Below are positions 1 through 4,691 of a stretch of DNA of 6,260 nucleotides, piece after piece; the first letter of the stretch is position 1, and every line of letters starts with the position of its first letter. The notes beneath the pieces are model-generated. The model was not told the origin of the DNA and did not search any database. It worked only from the letters and a program-made list of their open reading frames with translations. Location: positions 1-6,260 of the forward strand of contig JASLEQ010000573.1 in NCBI GenBank assembly GCA_030151135.1. Direction: 5' to 3'. The stretch comes from Candidatus Sulfotelmatobacter sp. (GTDB lineage: Bacteria > Acidobacteriota > Terriglobia > Terriglobales > SbA1). A program made the position numbers and the translations under genes.

Positions 1-219
1 AATGATGAGACGATCGAGGCTGGCGGTTTTTTTGCCTTCCGGATCGCAAATTTGAGGATCCTTGGTTATTGGGACTTCGACGGTATGGGGCACAGCGCCA
101 GACCACTTGACAGTGCCGGAGATGGTGCCTCCGTCAACGACATTAATTACCGTGTAATCTTGAGCGCATGCCGCGACTGTAACTCCCACGAGGAAGAGTA
201 GACAGATGCGTTTGTTCAT
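1..219 (-). CDS. Exported carboxypeptidase-regulatory-like / cupredoxin-like protein, N-terminal part (3' end outside window)
   Basis: This is the first 73 codons of an open frame that starts at an ATG (219..217) and runs off the left edge without a stop. The N-terminus is a clear export signal: K3 and R4, a hydrophobic stretch at 5-17, then VAACAQ. V15-A16-A17-C18 fits a lipobox, which would make it a lipoprotein cleaved before C18; A17-C18-A19|Q20 would also suit signal peptidase I. After the signal, residues 29-42 (DGGTISGTVKWSGA) have the G-x-I-x-G-x-V-x-W/Y-x-G pattern of small beta-sandwich domains (carboxypeptidase-regulatory-like), followed by DPQIC with C58. This pattern is common at the front of secreted proteins that carry a cupredoxin-like domain further on, but that part is not visible. 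An AAGGGAG ribosome site lies 8 bases upstream of the start. It is divergent from the hydrolase-like gene at 559. Role unknown; a surface or periplasmic protein is as far as the sequence goes. Confidence 0.75.
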   Translation of the reverse strand, partial: MNKRICLLFLVGVTVAACAQDYTVINVVDGGTISGTVKWSGAVPHTVEVPITKDPQICDPEGKKTASLDRLII

Positions 220-227
220 AATCAGCA

Positions 228-234
228 CTCCCTT
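228..234 (-). promoter_or_regulatory. Ribosome binding site of the left-edge gene
   Basis: AAGGGAG on the minus strand lies 8 bases before the ATG at 219. It fixes the start of the left-edge coding region, which is too short inside the window to be confirmed by length. Confidence 0.65.
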
Positions 235-236
235 GC

Positions 237-258
237 GCGATGGTCCGCAGGCCATCGC
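237..258 (-). repeat. Inverted repeat (possible 5' leader hairpin) just upstream of a ribosome site
   Basis: GCGATGG (237-243) and CCATCGC (252-258) are perfect 7-base complements around an 8-base loop. On the minus strand the hairpin would sit in the leader of the left-edge gene, ending 2 bases before its AAGGGAG. A second smaller stem, GCTTGC/GCAAGC (268-273 and 282-287), lies directly upstream of it. No run of T follows on either strand, so it does not look like an intrinsic terminator. A leader structure affecting translation or RNA stability is possible, but a chance occurrence is not excluded. Confidence 0.3.
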
Positions 259-365
259 TAATGATTGGCTTGCCTCCTTCCGCAAGCACAAAATCCTTAG
301 GGAGATTGTGGAATATGAGCCTGCGGTCGAACTGATCTCCAAATGGGGAACCGCGCAGGGGCGGT

Positions 366-381
366 TGTGATTGGAATCACA
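366..381. promoter_or_regulatory. CRP/FNR-family-type operator (TGTGA-N6-TCACA)
   Basis: The 16-base element TGTGATTGGAATCACA has perfect 7-base arms (TGTGATT/AATCACA) around GG, and contains the exact TGTGA-N6-TCACA core known as the E. coli CRP consensus. It lies in the only divergent promoter region of the window, 147 bases before the left-edge gene's start and 177 bases before the hydrolase-like gene's start, so it could serve either or both. A match to the ten fixed bases is expected about once per million random positions (4 to the tenth power), so chance is unlikely in a region of 339 bases. That a CRP-family regulator binds it is an inference; the regulator gene is not in the window. 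Confidence 0.5.
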
Positions 382-558
382 TCAACTGTGCGCTTGTTCG
401 TGCTTACCGTCGAGATTACTAAAGTGATATGTTAGGCAGCAGGCGCAGATTCGGAACGCGCTTAACATGATCTGGTTCAGCAACTTACGCCTGCGAGGCA
501 TAGGTCGCCGAAGTTTCTCCGTTTTGCGCATGGGTGACGGTCAGATCGTCTCTCTTCC

Positions 559-1770
559 ATGGGTAAAGTTCAAAACATATCGCGCATCAAGAACCGCGTT
601 ACGTCCTGTTTTCTTTTAGGGCTGGTTAGTATCTGTTGCGATTGGGCAATCGCTCAGCAAGGGGCGGTACCGGTGCCACGTCCAAAAATCGTGCACAGCT
701 TTGTGCCCGATAAGTTTTATGAAACTGCGGACCCTTTGCCGCCAGGGAGCCCTGGCGAACTTATCCGCTCTGTTGAATTCGATCGATACGATCTGCCGGG
801 GGATGTGTTGGCGGTAAGAATTCTTTACCACTCGCAGTCGGCGGCCGGCCACGACGTCGCGGTCTCTGGAGTTGTGCTTCTACCGGACAAGAAGGCGCCG
901 AATGAGGGATGGCCTGTTATCGCATGGGCGCACGATCTAAACGGAGTAGCTCGTACGTGTGCTCCAACTCTGGCGCGAAACTTGCGAAGTGGTTCGTTGC
1001 TCGCGATGTACGTCCAACTTGGATACGCGATCGTGGCCACCGACTACGCCGGGTTGGGCAGCAAAGGCAGAAATGCATCGTCGGATATGAATTCAAATGC
1101 CAATGATGTGATTTACTCCATCACTGCAGCCCGGAAGGCGGTGCCGCGACTCGGCGCACGCTGGGTCGCTATGGGAATGAATGAGGGCGCGATGGCAGCG
1201 ATTGCCGTGGCGGAGATCGAGGCCCACGCGCATGATGCTAATTATCTTGGCAGCATTGCAATCGGAGGGCTTCAAGATGTGCAACAGGAGTTTGGCTCGC
1301 CTCAACGTGTTTCGGCTTGGGCACTTCTGAGCTTGGCCTATGGAGTTCAGACCGTGTACCCGAAATTTCAGGTTAGCGATATCCTGACGGCGGCCGGAAC
1401 ATCCCTGTTAAACCGTCTTGGGAACGAGTGCGACGGCGATGCGTCTTTTTCGGAAGCGGCCGCCGATCTGGTAAAACCGAACTGGGAAAACAACAGCTTC
1501 GTACAGTCTTACTTCGGTCGAAATCGTCCAGGAGGCTCTCCGATTCACGCACCTGTACTTGTGCTCAGCAGCGACGTGGACCCGCACTTTCGAGAGACCA
1601 GCGGAATTGTGAGCCGATTGTGCTCGTCGGGCGATACGGTGCAATTCGACAAGTATCCGGGAACCGATCCTGCAGCGGTAATTGGAGATTCAGTGCGGGA
1701 TCAAATCCAATGGATGCAGGGTGTGTTTGCGAACAGATCTCCGCATAACGATTGTTCGTCGGAACGCTAG
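559..1770 (+). CDS. Secreted alpha/beta-hydrolase fold protein, secretory-lipase-like, probable pseudoenzyme
   Basis: A 403-residue exported protein. The signal peptide has a basic n-region (K3, R9, K11, R13), a hydrophobic core at 15-27 and a likely cut A30-I31-A32|Q33. The mature part follows the secretory-lipase (LIP) pattern in order: FYETADPLPPGSPGELIR (53-70), a strand with AVRILY (85-90), AVSGVVLLP (101-109), GWPVIAWAHDLNG (117-129) then CAP (134-136), and DYAGLG (162-167). The nucleophile elbow is at 206-211, the acid at D341 in SSDVDP, and KYPGTDP (365-371) stands where the catalytic His normally follows YPG. The elbow reads G-M-N-E-G-A where active members have G-H-S-Q/E-G-G, so N208 (codon 1180-1182) replaces Ser. 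The oxyanion AHG is AHD (D126), and P371 stands at the usual His; no His occurs between 344 and 395. Only the Asp of the triad survives. The long intact frame argues against a decaying gene. ATG 559 is the only start that keeps the signal peptide; a stop lies at 535-537 and no clear Shine-Dalgarno precedes it. Substrate or ligand unknown. Confidence 0.8.
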   Translation: MGKVQNISRIKNRVTSCFLLGLVSICCDWAIAQQGAVPVPRPKIVHSFVPDKFYETADPLPPGSPGELIRSVEFDRYDLPGDVLAVRILYHSQSAAGHDVAVSGVVLLPDKKAPNEGWPVIAWAHDLNGVARTCAPTLARNLRSGSLLAMYVQLGYAIVATDYAGLGSKGRNASSDMNSNANDVIYSITAARKAVPRLGARWVAMGMNEGAMAAIAVAEIEAHAHDANYLGSIAIGGLQDVQQEFGSPQRVSAWALLSLAYGVQTVYPKFQVSDILTAAGTSLLNRLGNECDGDASFSEAAADLVKPNWENNSFVQSYFGRNRPGGSPIHAPVLVLSSDVDPHFRETSGIVSRLCSSGDTVQFDKYPGTDPAAVIGDSVRDQIQWMQGVFANRSPHNDCSSER

Positions 1771-1772
1771 TT

Positions 1773-1790
1773 CCGGGGCTTTAGCGCCGG
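1773..1790. terminator. Possible bidirectional hairpin between convergent genes
   Basis: CCGG (1773-1776) pairs with CCGG (1787-1790) and GC (1778-1779) with GC (1784-1785) around a TTTA loop, with one G-G mismatch. It covers the gap between the hydrolase-like stop (1768-1770) and the ctaB stop (1783..1781). Flanking GTTCC (1770-1774) and GGAAC (1792-1796) offer an alternative outer stem. The position is right for a shared terminator, but neither strand has a T-run after the stem, so an intrinsic terminator is doubtful. Confidence 0.25.
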
Positions 1791-2701
1791 TGGAACATCA
1801 TGACTGCCAGCACAATAGGCAGATACAGCACGGAAGCATGAAGCAGCCCGCTGGCCCCCGTCTTCGCAGATTTCATCAGGCGCAGTACGTAATACATGAG
1901 AAAGGCGCCCGGTAGGAGCATGCCGGCCAAATAGAACCCACCGACCGGACCGTTGAGCGGAAGGGAAGTAACCAAAATCAGGGCTACAGTAAACAAAAGA
2001 ATTTCGATGCGAGTGAAACGCGAGTCGCGATCGAAGCTCGGCAACATGCGATATCCCGCCCGCGAGTAGTCATCCCGATACATCAGTGCGATGGCCAGGA
2101 AATGGGGGAATTGCCACAGGAAAAGCACCCCAAAGAGAATCCATGCTTGCAGATTGATGGCAGCGCCAGCGCCTGCCCAACCGATCAGAGTGGGCATCGC
2201 ACCGGGGAAGGCTCCAATCATGGTGCAGAGCGGAGTCTTTCGTTTCAGGGGCGTATAGATAAACAGATAGGACAGCAGCGTAGACACCGCGAGAATCGCG
2301 GAAAGGGCATTTACAGCGAAGGCGAGATAAACTCCGCCGAGCACACTGAGGAGGATTCCGAAAAGCAAAGCCTCGCGGCTGCTGATTCGTCCCGCGGGCA
2401 GAGGACGGGCGGCGGTGCGGCGCATCTGTCCATCCCAGGTGCGTTCTATCCATTGATTCAGAGTTGCGGTGCCGCTGGCGACTAGAAGTGTGCCAATCAA
2501 AGTATTGATGAGACCGGCAATACGAAATGGACCGCGTGAGGCCATGTAATACCCGGCCGACGTGGTCATCAGGATGAGCAAGTTCACTTCGGGCTTCGTC
2601 AGGGTGTAATAGTCACGTAGACGGGAAAGAAGTGCGCTTGTATCAGATAAATCTGCTCTTAGGCTAGAGGTCGCCATATCACCAGTCTTGGTCCGTTCCA
2701 T
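1781..2701 (-). CDS. ctaB: Protoheme IX farnesyltransferase (heme O synthase)
   Basis: An integral membrane prenyltransferase of the UbiA family, 306 residues, the usual length. It joins farnesyl diphosphate to heme B to give heme O, the precursor of the heme A used by the oxidase encoded upstream. About nine hydrophobic segments are visible (roughly 37-54, 61-81, 110-131, 133-150, 157-177, 184-206, 229-249, 254-275, 286-303). Family motifs are LTKPEVN (34-40), the first polar loop with N82, E86, D90 and MRRTAARPLPAG (93-104), WQFPHF (196-201), and the second loop YRDDYSRAG (208-216). The first loop is N-Q-W-I-E-R-T-W-D, closer to mitochondrial COX10 (N-Q-x-x-E-x-x-x-D) than to E. coli CyoE (N-x3-D-x-D-x-D). 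It is the last gene of the operon. The ATG used here overlaps the preceding gene by 23 bases; ATG 2677..2675 (M9), one base after the preceding TGA, is an equally possible, coupled start. Neither has a strong ribosome site. Confidence 0.93.
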   Translation of the reverse strand: MERTKTGDMATSSLRADLSDTSALLSRLRDYYTLTKPEVNLLILMTTSAGYYMASRGPFRIAGLINTLIGTLLVASGTATLNQWIERTWDGQMRRTAARPLPAGRISSREALLFGILLSVLGGVYLAFAVNALSAILAVSTLLSYLFIYTPLKRKTPLCTMIGAFPGAMPTLIGWAGAGAAINLQAWILFGVLFLWQFPHFLAIALMYRDDYSRAGYRMLPSFDRDSRFTRIEILLFTVALILVTSLPLNGPVGGFYLAGMLLPGAFLMYYVLRLMKSAKTGASGLLHASVLYLPIVLAVMMFHRR

Positions 2702-2969
2702 CGGAATTGAGATCCCGCCGGACCTGGTTCGTTCTGCGGTGCACCAAAAAAATCAAGCCAACCGATCCAATTGTAGGGGGAATGATCAGTATCAGGATTC
2801 CGCTCTTGAGAGCCTGAATCATCTTCGGTCCAGAAGAGGCCGCCTGCGTGTAGCACAGGGAACAGCTTTGGGCGAACACAGGAACAGGCGCCGCAACCGC
2901 AAGCAGGCCAAAGGCTCCCAGCAGCAGCGCGCGCGAGCACGCAAGGGCTCTCTGGATCGATTTCTTCAC
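2679..2969 (-). CDS. Small membrane protein of unknown function with CxxC, in the oxidase operon
   Basis: A 96-residue protein not matched to a named family. Residues 1-33 form a signal-like segment (K2, K3, R7; hydrophobic 14-27; VFA|Q at 31-34). Then comes a short stretch with C36-S-L-C39-Y, a linker, one strong membrane helix at 57-76 (GILILIIPPTIGSVGLIFLV), and a basic then polar tail (HRRTNQVRRD, 77-86) ending TDQDW. Positive-inside reasoning puts the CxxC on the outer (periplasmic) face and the tail in the cytoplasm. It is not a cytochrome c: the motif lacks the His after the second Cys. The start is GTG, overlapping the subunit IV stop as GTGA, with GGAGTT 8 bases upstream, so translation is probably coupled. 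Sitting between subunit IV and ctaB, it could help assemble the oxidase or handle copper or thiols, but that is only from position and the Cys pair. Confidence 0.8.
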   Translation of the reverse strand: MKKSIQRALACSRALLLGAFGLLAVAAPVPVFAQSCSLCYTQAASSGPKMIQALKSGILILIIPPTIGSVGLIFLVHRRTNQVRRDLNSDGTDQDW

Positions 2970-3325
2970 TGCGGCACAACTCCGGTCTTAGGTAGCGTGT
3001 AGGGAGCGCCAGTCTCCATGCGGTTGCTGTCGGTCCACCCATATTGCATTGCCACCGTGACGAACACAGTGAAGATGATTACGAAGAGGAGCCAGTTGCG
3101 CTTTTCAGCCCACAAATGCATGAAGAACATGATGGCGATGCCAGCTTCAATGATCGCCACGAAAAGCATGCGCGCGAAGGCCGCGGTGGTTTCCAGGTGA
3201 AGGGAACCAATGTAAAACTGAATCGCGGCCAAAATCAGCAGGCAGACGTAGATCGCGTAGTATTTGCCGACGCTGTCGGTATAACGTGCTTCCGGACTGT
3301 TGGGATGAACATCGGGTGCGTCCAT
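2966..3325 (-). CDS. Cytochrome c oxidase subunit IV (bacterial, COX4_pro type)
   Basis: A 119-residue accessory subunit of the heme-copper oxidase with three membrane helices (about 23-41, 49-71, 77-95). The second ends in IMFFMHLWAEKRNW (65-78), matching the FFMHL-x-x-E signature seen in bacterial subunit IV. The short C-terminal tail is polar. The subunit carries no cofactor and is thought to stabilise or help assemble the core subunits. The start is ATG 3325..3323, chosen because GGAGA (3335..3331) lies just upstream and because it leaves a 14-base gap after the subunit III stop; an in-frame ATG at 3388 would overlap that gene by 49 bases and add an unrelated basic leader. The stop overlaps the next gene's GTG. 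Naming varies (coxD, ctaF), so no symbol is given. Confidence 0.85.
   Translation of the reverse strand: MDAPDVHPNSPEARYTDSVGKYYAIYVCLLILAAIQFYIGSLHLETTAAFARMLFVAIIEAGIAIMFFMHLWAEKRNWLLFVIIFTVFVTVAMQYGWTDSNRMETGAPYTLPKTGVVPQ
2978..2983 (-). promoter_or_regulatory. Ribosome binding site deciding a GTG start
   Basis: GGAGTT on the minus strand ends 8 bases before the GTG at 2969. It lies inside the 3' end of the subunit IV gene and supports the GTG start of the small CxxC protein, overlapping the previous stop by 4 bases. Confidence 0.6.
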
Positions 3326-3330
3326 TTTCT

Positions 3331-3335
3331 TCTCC
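3331..3335 (-). promoter_or_regulatory. Ribosome binding site deciding the subunit IV start
   Basis: GGAGA on the minus strand, followed by AGAAA and then the ATG at 3325. It supports that start over the in-frame ATG at 3388, which lies inside the subunit III gene. Confidence 0.65.
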
Positions 3336-3339
3336 GATC

Positions 3340-3975
3340 TTAGTGAGCCAAGTTGAGCAGGTAAACAAAGGGAACGACGAACATCCACACCAGGTCAACG
3401 AAGTGCCAATAGAGGCCGGCTACCTCAATGTCTTCGGCGGTTCTGTGGCCGGCGTTCCAGCTCAGGCCAATGATCAACAGGGCGATCACTCCGCCTGTAA
3501 CGTGCAGGAGGTGAAGACCGGTGATCGAGAAGAAGGCAGAGCCGAAGAGCGGGTCTCCCCAAGGATTGTGCGACAAAGTCATCCCGCGATTGATCAGTTC
3601 GAGCCATTCACGAATGTGCAGGGCCGCGAAAATAATGCCGAGCACCATCGTGATCATGGTCCAGCGGAACGCGCCGGAGCGGTCCGCGGCTTTGGCGGCG
3701 CGTACACCAAGCAGCATGGTCAAGCTGCTGGTGAGCAGGATGAAAGTCATGATCGCAGCATTCGTGATGCTTTCGAACGGGCGAGGCCAGGTCGAACTGC
3801 CATTTCGCAAGAAGCCGTAGGCAACGAGACATCCGGCGAATGTAGCTGCATCGGCGATGATGAACAACCACATCGCCATCTTTTTGGCAGGTACTGTAAA
3901 TGGGGGCAACCCCTCCACCATCCCGGGCGGATGATGATGTCCATGAGCTGCCACTGTCATATCTGCTTGGCTCAC
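3340..3975 (-). CDS. coxC: Cytochrome c oxidase subunit III (second copy)
   Basis: A 211-residue heme-copper oxidase subunit III of the short, five-helix type (helices about 33-57, 71-92, 104-125, 142-171, 186-208). Clear family features are LLTSSLTM (80-87), FGSAFFSITGLHLLHV (144-159) and LYWHFVDLVWMF (188-199). Subunit III binds no metal; in studied enzymes it stabilises subunit I and supports proton uptake and turnover life. The conserved Glu of the first visible helix (Glu-90 of bovine subunit III) is Asp here, D42 in WLFIIADAATF. The cytoplasmic N-terminus has a His cluster, H11-G-H-H-H15, of unknown use. The start is GTG (3975..3973) with AGGAGG 4 bases upstream, a short spacing; the in-frame ATG at 3960 (M6) would be 19 bases from that site. 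A 19-base gap separates it from the first subunit III gene. Confidence 0.92.
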   Translation of the reverse strand: MSQADMTVAAHGHHHPPGMVEGLPPFTVPAKKMAMWLFIIADAATFAGCLVAYGFLRNGSSTWPRPFESITNAAIMTFILLTSSLTMLLGVRAAKAADRSGAFRWTMITMVLGIIFAALHIREWLELINRGMTLSHNPWGDPLFGSAFFSITGLHLLHVTGGVIALLIIGLSWNAGHRTAEDIEVAGLYWHFVDLVWMFVVPFVYLLNLAH

Positions 3976-3979
3976 ACGG

Positions 3980-3985
3980 CCTCCT
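3980..3985 (-). promoter_or_regulatory. Ribosome binding site supporting a GTG start
   Basis: A full AGGAGG on the minus strand lies 4 bases before GTG 3975 and 19 bases before the alternative in-frame ATG at 3960. It therefore favours the GTG, though the spacing is shorter than usual. Confidence 0.6.
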
Positions 3986-3994
3986 GTTGATCGA

Positions 3995-4663
3995 CTACAG
4001 TTTCATCCACAGCAACAAAAGCAGGTACACCCAGAGAACGTCCATGAAGTGCCAATAACGCGAAGTTGAGATCAAGGTGCTCTTCCGCAGGGTGCCCGTG
4101 TTCAACTTGGCGATTACACGAACCAGGCCACCAAGTCCACCGATGAGATGTAGGGCGTGGGCGGCCGTGAACACGTAGAAGAAGGAACTGCTTGGATTGG
4201 TGGCGAGATAAAGTCCTTCAGCGTTCAGTTGCCGCCACGCAAGGTATTGGCCGGCCACAAAACACAAGCCCAGACCAAAGGTGATGTAAAGCCAGCGAGC
4301 TGGATTTGCGACTCCGATCCGTCCAGCGGACATGAAGGAGCCGACACGCTTGCGCGCGATCTCCAGGCTAATGCTGCTAGCCAGGAGGATCAAAGTGTTG
4401 AAGTAAAGAATGGAGGGGAGGGTGAAATGACGCCAATCGGTTGCGCCACCTTTACGAACCACAAGAGCGCTGGTCAAGGCTGCGAAACTCATGGCAATCG
4501 CAGCCAGGACTACCCACATGCCGGTCGATGACGGCGGAGGAGCGTATTGCTGCATGGTGCGGGGCAGGCCGCCTGCGGGAGCCATGTTGCGGAAATTTCC
4601 GCTCCCACCTGTAACTTCCGGCCGGCGTTCGATCTTTGGTGGTTCGTGTACCGTTGTTGCCAT
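3995..4663 (-). CDS. coxC: Cytochrome c oxidase subunit III-like protein (first copy)
   Basis: A 222-residue subunit III-family protein, clearly different from the second copy next to it. A Pro-rich cytoplasmic leader (1-47, ending APPPSSTG) precedes five helices (about 48-70, 83-102, 124-145, 159-184, 203-220). Family features are LPSILYFNTLILLASSISLE (82-101), FVAGQYLAW (135-143), FFYVFTAAHALHLIGG (161-176) and YWHFMDVLWVYL (203-214). Where subunit III normally has a membrane Glu in the first helix, this copy has I56 (MWVVLAAIAMSF), so the carboxylate is absent. Two subunit III genes in a row suggest that both polypeptides enter one oxidase, or that one has a specialised role; the sequence does not decide. 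The start is ATG 4663..4661, with AAGGGGAG 8 bases upstream and a 28-base gap after subunit I. An in-frame ATG at 4855 would run 164 bases back into subunit I and is not credible. Confidence 0.88.
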   Translation of the reverse strand: MATTVHEPPKIERRPEVTGGSGNFRNMAPAGGLPRTMQQYAPPPSSTGMWVVLAAIAMSFAALTSALVVRKGGATDWRHFTLPSILYFNTLILLASSISLEIARKRVGSFMSAGRIGVANPARWLYITFGLGLCFVAGQYLAWRQLNAEGLYLATNPSSSFFYVFTAAHALHLIGGLGGLVRVIAKLNTGTLRKSTLISTSRYWHFMDVLWVYLLLLLWMKL

Positions 4664-4671
4664 TTCCAAAA

Positions 4672-4679
4672 CTCCCCTT
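4672..4679 (-). promoter_or_regulatory. Ribosome binding site deciding the start of the first subunit III gene
   Basis: AAGGGGAG on the minus strand ends 8 bases before the ATG at 4663 and lies in the 28-base gap after the subunit I stop. It rules in that start over the upstream in-frame ATG at 4855. Confidence 0.7.
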
Positions 4680-4691
4680 GACCCTTTGAAG

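Larger units (their letters stand above)
220..558. other. Divergent intergenic control region
   Basis: These 339 bases separate two genes read away from each other, so both promoters should lie here. The clearest element is the TGTGA-N6-TCACA palindrome at 366-381. Weak promoter-like matches on the plus strand downstream of it are TTGTTC (394-399) with TACTAA (417-422) at 17-base spacing, and an isolated TATGTT (428-433). On the minus strand, CATATT (317..312) is a possible -10. None is strong, as might be expected if an activator is needed. An AACCGC/GCGGTT inverted repeat (349-354, 361-366) abuts the palindrome. GCAGGCG (439-445) pairs with CGCCTGC (488-494) in what would be the leader of the plus-strand gene. 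No convincing small gene was found. Confidence 0.6.

Noticed and set aside
349..366. AACCGC-GCAGGG-GCGGTT inverted repeat as a terminator
   Set aside because: Six-base stem with no T-run after it on either strand, and no gene ends nearby. It may simply be part of the control region.
394..422. TTGTTC / TACTAA at 17-base spacing as a sigma-70 promoter
   Set aside because: Only three of six matches in each box; too weak to call as a feature.
467..619. 50-codon plus-strand frame in the intergenic region overlapping the hydrolase-like start
   Set aside because: No ribosome site, no recognisable product, and it overlaps the signal-peptide coding region in another frame.
2675..2677. ATG (M9) as the sole ctaB start
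   Set aside because: Possible, since it is one base after the preceding TGA, but it has no better ribosome site than ATG 2701, so it is kept only as an alternative.
2850..2864. CSLCY as a cytochrome c heme-binding motif
   Set aside because: The His after the second Cys (CxxCH) is missing; Tyr is there instead.
3326..3388. Upstream in-frame extension of subunit IV (21 extra residues from ATG 3388)
   Set aside because: It overlaps the subunit III gene by 49 bases and bypasses the GGAGA site just before ATG 3325.
3286..3990. 234-codon plus-strand open frame opposite subunits III and IV
   Set aside because: Antisense shadow of well-supported membrane protein genes; its product is polar with no recognisable domain.
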